Assembly: GCF_000349325.1 (NCBI RefSeq)
Contig: NC_020504.1
Span: 5,304,053-5,368,052 of the forward strand
Direction: 5' to 3'
Source of the DNA: Streptomyces davaonensis JCM 4913
Lineage (GTDB): Bacteria > Actinomycetota > Actinomycetes > Streptomycetales > Streptomycetaceae
Length of the DNA stretch: 64,000 bases
The notes below the pieces were generated by a model that was given only the letters and a program-made list of their open reading frames with translations, searched no databases and was not told where the DNA came from. The translations under genes and the position numbers were made by a program. Below, piece by piece: positions 43,265 to 51,207 of the stretch (positions within the stretch are counted from its first letter, which is position 1; every line of letters starts with the position of its first letter).

Positions 43265-43840
43265 ATGATCGAGATCCCGTCCGACCTCCACAAGGACCTC
43301 GTCCCGCTCGCCTTCCTGCTCGGCAACTGGGCCGGTGCGGGCGTGCACGACTTCCCCGGCGCCGAGAAGTGCAACTTCGGCCAGGAGGTCACCTTCACCC
43401 ATGACGGCCGGGACTTCCTGGAGTACCACTCCCACACCTGGGTGCTGGACAACGACGGGAACAAGGTCAGGCCCCTGGAGTCCGAGCACGGCTTCTGGCG
43501 TGTCGACGCCGACCGCAAGGTCGAGATCACGATGACCCGGGACACCGGTGTGATCGAGATCTGGTACGGCGAGCTGGCGGACAAGAAGCCGCAGATCGAC
43601 CTGGTCACGGACGCGGTCGCGCGCACGGCCGACGCCGCCCCCTACACCGGCGGCAAGCGCCTGTACGGCTACGTCAAGAGCGACCTCATGTGGGTCGGCG
43701 AGAAGCAGACCCCCGAGGTCGAGCTGCGCCCCTACATGTCGGCCCACCTGAAGAAGGTCGTCACCCCGGAAGAGGTCGAGCGCTGGGCCAGGGCCCTGCC
43801 CGACGACATGCCTGACGACGGGATCGCCTTCTTCAAGTAG
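43265..43840 (+). CDS. Nitrobindin-like FABP-family protein (DUF1794)
   Basis: A 191-residue beta-barrel protein. The signature LLGNWAGAGVHDFP near residue 20 matches the GxWxGxG motif of nitrobindins; RPYMSAHLKKV near residue 160 carries the His expected to bind heme. Bacterial members bind ferric heme and isomerise peroxynitrite, but many are annotated only as fatty-acid-binding-like. AGGAAACG precedes ATG 43265. The nur gene follows. Confidence 0.85.
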   Translation: MIEIPSDLHKDLVPLAFLLGNWAGAGVHDFPGAEKCNFGQEVTFTHDGRDFLEYHSHTWVLDNDGNKVRPLESEHGFWRVDADRKVEITMTRDTGVIEIWYGELADKKPQIDLVTDAVARTADAAPYTGGKRLYGYVKSDLMWVGEKQTPEVELRPYMSAHLKKVVTPEEVERWARALPDDMPDDGIAFFK

Positions 43841-43872
43841 GCCTTTCGCGAAGTAGCTCTAGACTCGACGGT

Positions 43873-44322
43873 GTGGTGAGCACCGACTGGAAGAGTGATC
43901 TCAGGCAGCGCGGCTATCGGCTGACGCCGCAGCGGCAGCTTGTGCTCGAAGCCGTGGACACCCTGGAGCATGCGACCCCCGACGACATCCTCGTGGAAGT
44001 GAGGAAGACGGCGTCGGGGGTCAACATTTCCACGGTGTACCGGACCCTGGAGCTCCTGGAGGAGCTGGATCTGGTCAGCCATGCCCACCTGGGGCACGGA
44101 GCGCCGACGTACCACCTCGCGGACCGCCACCATCACATCCACCTCGTGTGCCGGGACTGCACGAACGTCATCGAGGCCGATGTGTCGGTGGCCGCGGAGT
44201 TCACCGCCAAGCTGCGGGACACCTTCGGCTTCGAGACCGATATGAAGCACTTCGCGATCTTCGGGCGATGCAAGGACTGCGCGCGCAAGAGCTCGCTGAA
44301 GAATTCAACTACCGAGTCGTAG
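43873..44322 (+). CDS. nur: Nickel-responsive Fur-family regulator Nur
   Basis: A 149-residue Fur-family repressor. Every metal ligand known from S. coelicolor Nur is in place: His33, His86, His88 and His90 for one site and His70, His72 and His126 for the nickel site. Two CxxC pairs (Cys93/96, Cys133/136) are also present. Nur represses nickel uptake and sodF when nickel is plentiful, allowing nickel SOD. TAGACT nine bases before GTG 43873 suggests a leaderless or very short leader transcript. Confidence 0.95.
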   Translation: MVSTDWKSDLRQRGYRLTPQRQLVLEAVDTLEHATPDDILVEVRKTASGVNISTVYRTLELLEELDLVSHAHLGHGAPTYHLADRHHHIHLVCRDCTNVIEADVSVAAEFTAKLRDTFGFETDMKHFAIFGRCKDCARKSSLKNSTTES

Positions 44323-44332
44323 GCTTGCTCCC

Positions 44333-45298
44333 ATGAAGAGCCCTCTGCTGACCCTGCCCGGCGCCGTCCCCGCCGAGGGCGTGGACGAAGGTGTCGCCGC
44401 CCACTACGGCGAACTGTTCCGCGAGCAGCGCGCCCTCGCCGACGGCGCCGGTTTCGTCGACCTCTCGCACCGCGGCGTCGTCGCCGTGACCGGTCCGGAC
44501 CGGCTGAGCTGGCTGCATCTGCTGCTCACCCAGCACGTCAGCGAGCTGCCCGTGGGCGAGGCCACGGAGGCGCTGATCCTCTCCGCGCACGGCCACATCG
44601 AGCACGCGCTGTACCTCGTGGACGACGGCACGACGGTCTGGGCCCATGTCGAGCCCGGCACCCAGGACGCGCTGATCGCCTACCTGGAGTCGATGAAGTT
44701 CTTCTACCAGGTCGAGGTCGCCGACCGGACCGCCGACTTCGCCGTGGTGCACCTGCCCGCCGGGTCCATCGCCGAGGTCCCCGAGGGTGTCGTGGTACGC
44801 GAGACGGCGTACGGCCGCGACCTCTTCCTCCCGCGCGAGGACCTGGAGTCCTACGCCGCGAAGACCGGGCCCGCGGCCGGGCTGCTCGCCTACGAGGCGC
44901 TGCGCGTCGAGCACCACCGCCCGCGGCTCGGCTTCGAGACCGACCACCGCACGATCCCGCACGAGCTGGGCTGGATCGGTACGGCGGTCCATCTCCAGAA
45001 GGGCTGCTACCGCGGCCAGGAGACCGTCGCCCGCGTCCAGAACCTCGGCAAGCCGCCGCGGCGGCTGGTCTTCCTGCACCTCGACGGCAGCGAGGTGCAC
45101 CTCCCGGTCGCCGGTACGGAGATCCGGCTCGCGGAGGAGGGGGCCGACGGGCGGAAGATCGGGTTCATCACGACGTCGGTACGCCATCACGAGCTGGGCC
45201 CCGTCGCCCTCGCGCTGGTGAAGCGGAACGTGCCGACGGACGCGGCGCTGGTGGCGGGGGAGACGGCGGCGGCGCAGGAAGTGGTCGTGGAGCCGTAG
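44333..45298 (+). CDS. ygfZ: Folate-binding YgfZ/T-protein-like
   Basis: A 321-residue tetrahydrofolate-binding protein related to the glycine-cleavage T protein. The YgfZ hallmark KGCYRGQETVARVQNLGKPPRRL is at about 222-245. YgfZ helps build or repair iron-sulfur clusters of certain enzymes. It starts ten bases after nur. It converges on dtd with four bases between the stop codons. Confidence 0.9.
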   Translation: MKSPLLTLPGAVPAEGVDEGVAAHYGELFREQRALADGAGFVDLSHRGVVAVTGPDRLSWLHLLLTQHVSELPVGEATEALILSAHGHIEHALYLVDDGTTVWAHVEPGTQDALIAYLESMKFFYQVEVADRTADFAVVHLPAGSIAEVPEGVVVRETAYGRDLFLPREDLESYAAKTGPAAGLLAYEALRVEHHRPRLGFETDHRTIPHELGWIGTAVHLQKGCYRGQETVARVQNLGKPPRRLVFLHLDGSEVHLPVAGTEIRLAEEGADGRKIGFITTSVRHHELGPVALALVKRNVPTDAALVAGETAAAQEVVVEP

Positions 45299-45302
45299 AG
45301 CC

Positions 45303-45728
45303 CTAGAGCTCCAACTGGACGGTGAACGGGCCGTCGTTGGTCAGGGACACCCGCATCTTGGCGCCGAAGCGGCCCGTCGCCACGGTCGCGCCGAGGGCGC
45401 GCAGCTGGGCCACGACCTCGTCGACCAGCGGCTCGGCCACGTCGCCGGGGGCGGCGGCGTTCCAGGTGGGGCGGCGGCCCTTGCGGGCGTCGCCGTAGAG
45501 CGTGAACTGGCTGATGACCAGGAGCGGGGCGTCGATGTCGCTGCACGACTTCTCGTCGTCCAGCATGCGGATCGACCAGAGTTTGCGGGCGAGTTGGGCC
45601 GCTTTCTCCTTGGTGTCGTCATGGGTCACGCCGACGAGGACGCACAGTCCTTCGCCGACGATCTCTCCGACGGTCTGCCCCTCGACGACGACGCTCGCGC
45701 CGTCCACTCTCTGTACCACTGCACGCAT
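45303..45728 (-). CDS. dtd: D-aminoacyl-tRNA deacylase
   Basis: A 141-residue DTD. The two chiral-proofreading motifs are SQFTLYGD (about 78-85) and [11 protein letters not shown] (about 129-139), the second being NxGPxT. It removes D-amino acids and glycine from mischarged tRNAs. ATG 45728 (MRAVVQRV) is the family start. Confidence 0.95.
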   Translation of the reverse strand: MRAVVQRVDGASVVVEGQTVGEIVGEGLCVLVGVTHDDTKEKAAQLARKLWSIRMLDDEKSCSDIDAPLLVISQFTLYGDARKGRRPTWNAAAPGDVAEPLVDEVVAQLRALGATVATGRFGAKMRVSLTNDGPFTVQLEL

Positions 45729-45906
45729 GCGGACCATCATGCCGTGCGCCGCGGACCGGCCCGTACGGGGTTTCCGGGAATTCTTTTTTGATCCTTAACC
45801 CCCCATCTGGGGCCGATCGGGGCCGATCGGGGGCACTCGGTCACATAGCGGCCACTTGGGGTGGCACGATGCTTCCACACGCCGGTCGAGGGGACGGTAG
45901 AGGTAC

Positions 45907-46518
45907 ATGAGCACACCGAGTACCGGGGGGCCGCCCGGGGCTGTCTCGTTGACCCGTGCGGGACAGCGAAGTCAGCTGCGGACGCCCGCGCAGCGCACCG
46001 CGACGGAGGCGTCGGCGTGGTTGCCGGCGGATCCGCCCGAGCATGAACTGACCGTACTGACCTTGCCCGAGTTGCGCACGCTGCGGCGGGACGCGCAGCG
46101 GGACGAGGCGGATCTGAGCTATGTGCGGCGGCTGCTTCAGGGGCGGATCGACATCCTGCGGGCGGAGTTGGCGCGGCGGTCGCCGGTGGGGGCGGCGTCC
46201 GTGGTGGAGCGGCTTGCGGAGATCCTGCGGGACGCTCCCGCGCGGCAGCGGTCCTCGGCGCGGCATGTGACGCTCGGGACGCCGCACAGCGAGGAGTACC
46301 GGCGGCTGGCGGCGGAGATGCTGGCGGAGGTCGAACTGTCGGACCTCGGGGCCCGCACGGATGCGGAACTGACCGAGGCGATGGCCCGCCTGGTCCGATA
46401 CGAGCAGCAGGTCTCCCTGCGCCGCCAGACCCTGCAACGGACGACGGACGATTGCAGCGCGGAGATCGCCCGCCGCTACCGAGAGGGCGAGGCCCAGGTG
46501 GACGACTTGCTGCTGTGA
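45907..46518 (+). CDS. rsiG: c-di-GMP-dependent anti-sigma factor RsiG
   Basis: A 203-residue protein recognised by its two copies of the c-di-GMP motif E(X)3S(X)2R(X)3Q(X)3D: Glu67, Ser71, Arg74, Gln78, Asp82 and Glu166, Ser170, Arg173, Gln177, Asp181. The motifs lie on two antiparallel helices joined by a Ser/Arg-rich linker. In Streptomyces, RsiG loaded with c-di-GMP holds the sporulation sigma factor WhiG inactive. The N-terminal 40 residues are probably disordered. GAGG precedes ATG 45907. It links the window to developmental control, as do devA and devB. Confidence 0.95.
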   Translation: MSTPSTGGPPGAVSLTRAGQRSQLRTPAQRTATEASAWLPADPPEHELTVLTLPELRTLRRDAQRDEADLSYVRRLLQGRIDILRAELARRSPVGAASVVERLAEILRDAPARQRSSARHVTLGTPHSEEYRRLAAEMLAEVELSDLGARTDAELTEAMARLVRYEQQVSLRRQTLQRTTDDCSAEIARRYREGEAQVDDLLL

Positions 46519-46521
46519 CGG

Positions 46522-46650
46522 TTTTCGGCCCTGAAGGGGCCTCGTCCTCAAACGCCGGACGGGCTGAAACAGCCCCTCCGGCGTTTGAGGAGCGGGGTCC
46601 GGGGCGGAGCCCCGGGATGGGACGGGTAGGGGCGGCGGGGGCGAGGAAAT
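46522..46650. repeat. Composite dispersed intergenic repeat, copy 2
   Basis: Contains the palindrome 46546-46590, whose outer 13-bp stem is CCTCAAACGCCGG and complement and whose inner stem is GGGCTG/CAGCCC around AAA. It is followed by the GC-rich module, in reverse orientation relative to 4665. The hairpin probably terminates rsiG. Confidence 0.85.
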
Positions 46651-46690
46651 CGGGGCGACACCCCCGGCGGGCCGCGCCTAACGTGAGGTC

Positions 46691-47935
46691 ATGACCCGCG
46701 CCGCTGATATCGACGTACGACCGATCACCGAGGCCGAGCTCGCCGGCTGGCATCGTGCCGTGAACACCGGGTTCCTGCGGGAGCCGACGCTCAGCGAGGA
46801 GCAACTCGCCGCCAGAGATCCCTGGTTCGTTCCCGGTCGGCTCCTCGGGGCCTTCGACCGGGATCGTTGCGTCGCCACCTTCCGGTCCTTCGATCAGCGG
46901 CTCACCACCGTCGGCGGCACCGCCGTCCCCTCCGACGCCATCACCAACGTCACCGTTTCCCCCACCCACCGCCGCCGCGGCCTCCTCAGCCGCATGATGG
47001 AGCGCGACCTCACCGCCGCGAAGGAGCGCGGAGACGCCGTCGCCACCCTCATCGCCGCCGAGTACCCGATCTACGGCCGCTACGGCTTCGGCCCCGCCAC
47101 CACCATGGCCGAGTGGACGATCGACGTACCCCGCACCGGCCTCGATCCCCGCTGGTCCGGCCCCGAGGACGGCGGAAGGATCGACCTGATCGACGCCCCG
47201 GACGTCCGCAAGCTCGGCCCGGAACTGCACGAGCGCCTGCGCCGCACGCAGCCCGGAGCCGTCAGCCGGGACGACCTGTGGTGGCAGCTCACCACCGGCG
47301 CGGTGCGGTTCTTCAACACCTTCAAGGAACCCCACTACGCCGTGTACCGCTCGCAGTCCGGCGAGGTCGAGGGCATGGTGGCGTACACGTCCGACGACCA
47401 CTGGGGCGACGGCAAACAGCCGCTCAACACGGCGACCGTGAAGTGGCTGATCGGAGTGACCCCGGCCGCGGAACGCGCCCTGTGGCAGTACCTGTGCTCC
47501 ATCGACTGGATCACCACCGTCAAGACCGGCTGGCGCGCGCCCGACGACCTGCTGCCGCACTTCCTCCCCGATCCCCGCGCCGCCCGGATCACCTCCCAGG
47601 CCGACTGGATGTGGGTGCGGATCCTCGACGTCGTCCGGGCCATGGAGGCGAGGACGTACGCGGGCGCGGGGTCAGTGGTGCTGGACGTCGTGGACGGCGG
47701 CGGGCGCTACCGGCTGGAGGCCGCCGCGGACGGCACCGGAGCCTGCGCGGCCACCACCGACACCGCCGATCTCGGCATCACCCTCTCCGACCTCGCCACA
47801 CTCTGGCTCGGCGACGAGTCCGCCGTACGGCTCGCCGCGCTCGGCCGGGTCCGGGAAGAACGAGCGGGCGCCGCCCGTGTGGCCGACGCCCTGCTGCGTA
47901 CGTCCAGGCGGCCTTGGTGCCCGGACCTGTTCTGA
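46691..47935 (+). CDS. Eis-family GNAT acetyltransferase
   Basis: A 414-residue Eis-like enzyme: N-terminal GNAT with the acetyl-CoA loop [15 protein letters not shown], then [11 protein letters not shown], a second GNAT-like domain and a C-terminal SCP2-like domain. It ends RRPWCPDLF; the terminal carboxylate of Phe is the catalytic base in Eis. Mycobacterial Eis acetylates amines at several positions and inactivates kanamycin; Streptomyces homologues have mostly unknown substrates. ATG 46691 lies after the repeat element and has no clear ribosome binding site, so it may be leaderless. Confidence 0.9.
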   Translation: MTRAADIDVRPITEAELAGWHRAVNTGFLREPTLSEEQLAARDPWFVPGRLLGAFDRDRCVATFRSFDQRLTTVGGTAVPSDAITNVTVSPTHRRRGLLSRMMERDLTAAKERGDAVATLIAAEYPIYGRYGFGPATTMAEWTIDVPRTGLDPRWSGPEDGGRIDLIDAPDVRKLGPELHERLRRTQPGAVSRDDLWWQLTTGAVRFFNTFKEPHYAVYRSQSGEVEGMVAYTSDDHWGDGKQPLNTATVKWLIGVTPAAERALWQYLCSIDWITTVKTGWRAPDDLLPHFLPDPRAARITSQADWMWVRILDVVRAMEARTYAGAGSVVLDVVDGGGRYRLEAAADGTGACAATTDTADLGITLSDLATLWLGDESAVRLAALGRVREERAGAARVADALLRTSRRPWCPDLF

Positions 47936-48023
47936 GCTCCTCTCGCCGACGACAGGCCTTGTCCTCCGTACTCATCCGTAGCGTGCTCTTCAGTTGTGGT
48001 TGTTGTGCATCGTGCTGACTGAA

Positions 48024-48058
48024 CCGGGCTCCCGGCTCCCCTCCGGAAGGGAGCCCGG
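48024..48058. terminator. Hairpin after the acetyltransferase gene
   Basis: Perfect 10-bp stem (CCGGGCTCCC and complement) with a 15-base loop, 89 bases after the stop codon and upstream of the GntR operator region. Confidence 0.6.
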
Positions 48059-48112
48059 CCAGCCGATCCTGTGCCAGATCGCCAACCCCCTGAAAGTTTG
48101 ACCATGTTGCAT

Positions 48113-48129
48113 AAGTTGGCGACCAACTT
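48113..48129. promoter_or_regulatory. GntR-type palindrome upstream of the DevA paralogue
   Basis: AAGTTGG-CGA-CCAACTT, a perfect 7-bp inverted repeat with a 3-base centre. A near-identical palindrome precedes devA (49372-49385), suggesting that the two paralogous regulators share targets. Confidence 0.7.
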
Positions 48130-48215
48130 CACTGTACTTATGACCGCGTAGAAGCGTCTCATAACCACCTTTCAGTGAACTGCCCAAAGATGGCGGGAAG
48201 TTGTACTGTTTGGCC

Positions 48216-49118
48216 GTGGACCCGAAACACGCCTCCGTCAATGGACGGAAGAGGTCACCGCGGCCACAGAAGTCACATCGCGAAGTGGCCGACGAGCTGC
48301 GCGCCCGGATCCGCTCCGGCGAACTCCAGCCCGGCCAGCGCATGCCCACCCAGGCCCGGCTGGCCGACGAGTTCGGCGTGGAACGGGGAGCCGTACGGCA
48401 GGCCCTGCGCATCCTTCAGTCCGAGCACCTGCTCATCAATGTGTCCAAGGGCAGCCCCGCCACCGTCGCCCCGGACCTCGGCAGGGCGCTGACCGGCCCC
48501 GGAGCCCCGCCGCAGCCCACCATGGTGGCGCTCGCGCCCCGCGCCGCGGCTGCCTTCGCCGCTCCGCACGTCGAGATCGACGCCCTCTGTCTGACCGCCG
48601 TCTCGCTCACCCTCGCCCTCGGCGAACCGCTGCGCCAGATCCACGCCGGACAGCTGAAACCGGCCAAGGTCGACGTCCGGGTCCTGCTGCCGAGCCGGCG
48701 TATCGACCTCGCCTTTCCGACCCCGGTCGACGCCACGGCCGCGGGCCGGCTGCGCCGCCGCTGGCTGGCCCAGCGCAATGCCCAGGGCCAGGTGCTCCAG
48801 CACAATCTGCTGGCGCTGCGGGCGACGCACGGCATCGATGTGCAGGTCACCTTTCGCGCGCTGCCCTTCACCCCGCCGGTGAAGCTGTACCTGCTCAACG
48901 GCGTGGAGGCGCTCTTCGCGTACTACATGGTGACGCGCCGCGAGGAGGAGATCGACCACGAGTTCCTGGAGCTGTACGACGCCGAGGGCACCCAGTCCAT
49001 GCTGTTCGCGTTTGAGCAGGGCGCCGGGCTGCGCGACACCACGTTCGTGGAGCAGTCCCATCTGTGGTTCAACTCGTTATGGGAGACGATCAGTTCGGAT
49101 CTGGAGCTGACCAGCTGA
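48216..49118 (+). CDS. GntR regulator, DevA paralogue, with TTA codon
   Basis: A 300-residue regulator: winged helix (HREVADELRARIRSGELQPG, MPTQARLADEFGVERGAVRQALRILQ) and a large C-terminal domain without a clear known fold, shared with devA (ATHGIDVQVTFRALPFTPPV, YYMVTRREEEIDHEF). TACTGT at 48204-48209 lies six bases before GTG 48216, so it is leaderless. Codon 288 is TTA (49077-49079), absent from devA, so completion should need bldA tRNA. In S. coelicolor the equivalent gene is the DevA paralogue two genes upstream of devA. Confidence 0.85.
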   Translation: MDPKHASVNGRKRSPRPQKSHREVADELRARIRSGELQPGQRMPTQARLADEFGVERGAVRQALRILQSEHLLINVSKGSPATVAPDLGRALTGPGAPPQPTMVALAPRAAAAFAAPHVEIDALCLTAVSLTLALGEPLRQIHAGQLKPAKVDVRVLLPSRRIDLAFPTPVDATAAGRLRRRWLAQRNAQGQVLQHNLLALRATHGIDVQVTFRALPFTPPVKLYLLNGVEALFAYYMVTRREEEIDHEFLELYDAEGTQSMLFAFEQGAGLRDTTFVEQSHLWFNSLWETISSDLELTS

Positions 49119-49126
49119 GCAGCTGG

Positions 49127-49315
49127 TCACAGGGCCGGCCCCGAGACCAGCAGGGCCAGCACCACGGCTCCGGCGGAGCTGACCGCCGGGCTCTTGGCCT
49201 TGATACCTATCGTGAGCAGGAGCAGACCGACGATGCCGGTGGTGCCGTACTTGACTTCGATAGTCTGTTCGATGCCGACGACGAGAATTGCGGCGAGGAG
49301 GGCGATGGCAGGCAT
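49127..49315 (-). CDS. Small membrane protein between the two GntR genes
   Basis: A 62-residue protein with two hydrophobic helices (AIALLAAILVVGI and VGLLLLTIGI) and a hydrophobic C-terminus (VLALLVSGPAL). GAAGGGGGAA lies about nine bases before ATG 49315. It is transcribed toward the first GntR gene and away from devA, and shares the 157-base operator region with devA, so it may be a target of DevA. Function unknown. Confidence 0.65.
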   Translation of the reverse strand: MPAIALLAAILVVGIEQTIEVKYGTTGIVGLLLLTIGIKAKSPAVSSAGAVVLALLVSGPAL

Positions 49316-49371
49316 GGTGGTTCCCCCTTCTGGTGCTCCAACTTGAGGTAAAGCTTCCGCCAACTCGGCCA

Positions 49372-49385
49372 AGTTGGTACCAACT
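49372..49385. promoter_or_regulatory. Palindromic operator upstream of devA
   Basis: AGTTGG-TA-CCAACT, a perfect palindrome, with another CCAACT half site at 49360-49365. It matches the AAGTTGG...CCAACTT palindrome at 48113 and is placed about 90 bases before the leaderless devA start. Probable DevA autoregulatory site. Confidence 0.7.
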
Positions 49386-49472
49386 CTGCTTATGTTGTCC
49401 CCACTTGGTTACAGGTAATAAACAAGTTCCAGACAACTCCCCGTAGATGGAGTGGAGTTGTAGCGTTTGGTC

Positions 49473-50345
49473 GTGACACAGGAGAACGTGGCAGTGAACG
49501 GCAGCAGAAGGCTCTCCCCCCAGGAGATCGCCGACATCCTGCGGGAGCGGATCCGCGCCGGCGAGCTCAAGGCGGGCGACCGCCTGCCCACCCAGGCGGA
49601 ACTCGCCGAGGAGTTCAACGTCGAGCGCGGCACCGTCCGGCAGGCCCTGCGCGCGCTCCAGGAGGACGGCCTGCTCAGCAACGTCAGCAAGGGCAGCCCG
49701 CCGCGGATCGCCGTCCCGGCGCCCGCCCTGGGCGAGCCCCAGCCGACGATGGTCGGACTGGCCCCGCGGCTGGTCGAGGCGTTCGCCGCCCGGCACGTGA
49801 GCGTGGACGTCGTCTCCCACTCCGCCGAGACCCTGATGCTGGCTCTCGGCGATCCGCTGCGCCGGATCCACGAGGGCACCCTGCGCCCGGAGTCGATCGA
49901 CGTCCGCATCCTGCTGCCCTCCCGCGACATCACGCTGGCCTTCCCCGTCCTGATCGAGGGCGACGCCGACGACGACTCCCTGCACCGGCGCTGGCTGGGC
50001 ATCCGCAACGCCCAGGCCCAGGTCCTGCGCCACAACCTCCAGGCCGTCCGCGCCACCCACGGCATCGACGTGCACGTCACCTTCCGCGCGCTGCCCTTCA
50101 CCCCGCCGGTGAAGCTCTACCTACTCAACGGCGAGGAGGCGCTGATCGGGTACTACGTGGTCACGGAGCGCGAGGAGGAGTACGAGAGCAGGACCCTGGA
50201 GATGTACGACGCGGTCGGCGCCCAGTCCCTGCTGTTCTCCTTCGCCAAGCAGGCCGCTGACCGTGATGGAGCCTTCGTGGAGGAATCCCAGAAGTGGTTC
50301 GACGCCCTCTGGGAAACCATCTCCACTGAGCTGACACTCTCCTAG
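49473..50345 (+). CDS. devA: GntR-family developmental regulator DevA
   Basis: A 290-residue GntR regulator. The winged helix is SPQEIADILRERIRAGELKAGDRLPTQ, then EEFNVERGTVRQALRALQ. The C-terminal domain is shared with the paralogue at 48216. Position upstream of a HAD phosphatase gene matches S. coelicolor devA-devB, required for aerial hypha development and negatively autoregulated (from memory). TAGCGT at 49461-49466 six bases before GTG 49473 indicates a leaderless transcript; a later GTG at 49494 with GGAGA upstream is an alternative start. The last base of the stop codon is the first of the next GTG. Confidence 0.85.
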   Translation: MTQENVAVNGSRRLSPQEIADILRERIRAGELKAGDRLPTQAELAEEFNVERGTVRQALRALQEDGLLSNVSKGSPPRIAVPAPALGEPQPTMVGLAPRLVEAFAARHVSVDVVSHSAETLMLALGDPLRRIHEGTLRPESIDVRILLPSRDITLAFPVLIEGDADDDSLHRRWLGIRNAQAQVLRHNLQAVRATHGIDVHVTFRALPFTPPVKLYLLNGEEALIGYYVVTEREEEYESRTLEMYDAVGAQSLLFSFAKQAADRDGAFVEESQKWFDALWETISTELTLS

Positions 50346-51091
50346 TGACCTCTGAGACGCAGGCTGAAGCGGTGACCGAACGGACCGAGAACGACCCCGA
50401 GGAACTCCGGAACCTGATCAGCAACGCCCGCGTGGTGCTCTGGGACTTCGACGGGCCCGTCTGCCGTCTGTTCGCCGGGCACACGGCGGAGCGGGTGGCG
50501 ACCGAATTGGTGGAGTGGCTGGAAGGGCGCGGTCTGCGCAGTCTGCTCACGGCCGACGAACGCAAGTCCCCCGACCCGCAGATCGTGCTACGCGCCGTGG
50601 ACCGCCGCCACCCGGGCAGCGACCTGGTCGCCGAGCTGGAGGAACGTTTGACCAAGGAGGAGCTGCGGGCCGCCGTCTCCGCCATGCCGACGCCGTACGC
50701 CGATCCGCTGATCCGCACCTGGACCGCGGTCGGCTCCCGGCTGGCCGTCGCCACCAACAACTCGCCGCGGGTGGTGCGCAGTTACCTCGCGAGCCGGGGG
50801 CTCACCTCCTGCTTCAACCCGCACATCTACGGCCGCACCCAGCAGTTGAACCACCTCAAGCCCGATCCGCACTGTCTGAACCGCGCCCTGAACGCGATGG
50901 GCGCGGCCCCCAAAGCGGCGCTGATGATCGGCGACACCCCCTCCGACTACCTCGCCGCCCGGAGCGCGGGAGTTCCGTTCCTGGGCTACGCGCGTAACGG
51001 CTACAAGGAGCGGCTGCTGCGGGACGCGGGGGCGCGGTGGGTCGTCGACTCGCTGTGGCCGGTGCTTCGAGCGGTTCGGGACCAGGGCTGA
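50345..51091 (+). CDS. devB: HAD-family phosphatase DevB
   Basis: A 248-residue HAD hydrolase. Motif I is LWDFDGPVC (nucleophile and acid Asp), motif II ATNNSPR, motif III Lys in HLKPDP, and motif IV MIGDTPSDYLAA. A helical cap follows motif I, as in phosphoglycolate-type phosphatases. GTG 50345 overlaps the devA stop codon by one base (TAGTG). The substrate is unknown; the downstream kinase suggests a phosphorylated small molecule. Confidence 0.9.
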   Translation: MTSETQAEAVTERTENDPEELRNLISNARVVLWDFDGPVCRLFAGHTAERVATELVEWLEGRGLRSLLTADERKSPDPQIVLRAVDRRHPGSDLVAELEERLTKEELRAAVSAMPTPYADPLIRTWTAVGSRLAVATNNSPRVVRSYLASRGLTSCFNPHIYGRTQQLNHLKPDPHCLNRALNAMGAAPKAALMIGDTPSDYLAARSAGVPFLGYARNGYKERLLRDAGARWVVDSLWPVLRAVRDQG

Positions 51092-51207
51092 CCCCCGCGT
51101 GCGCTACGCTTCGCGCACCGCCTGAGCGGACGCTCTGTTTCGCTCGTATTCAGGGCCATGGAGTCGGCGAGAACCAGCCAGTCTCCGACGGCCCGGCCGG
51201 CCGGTGC

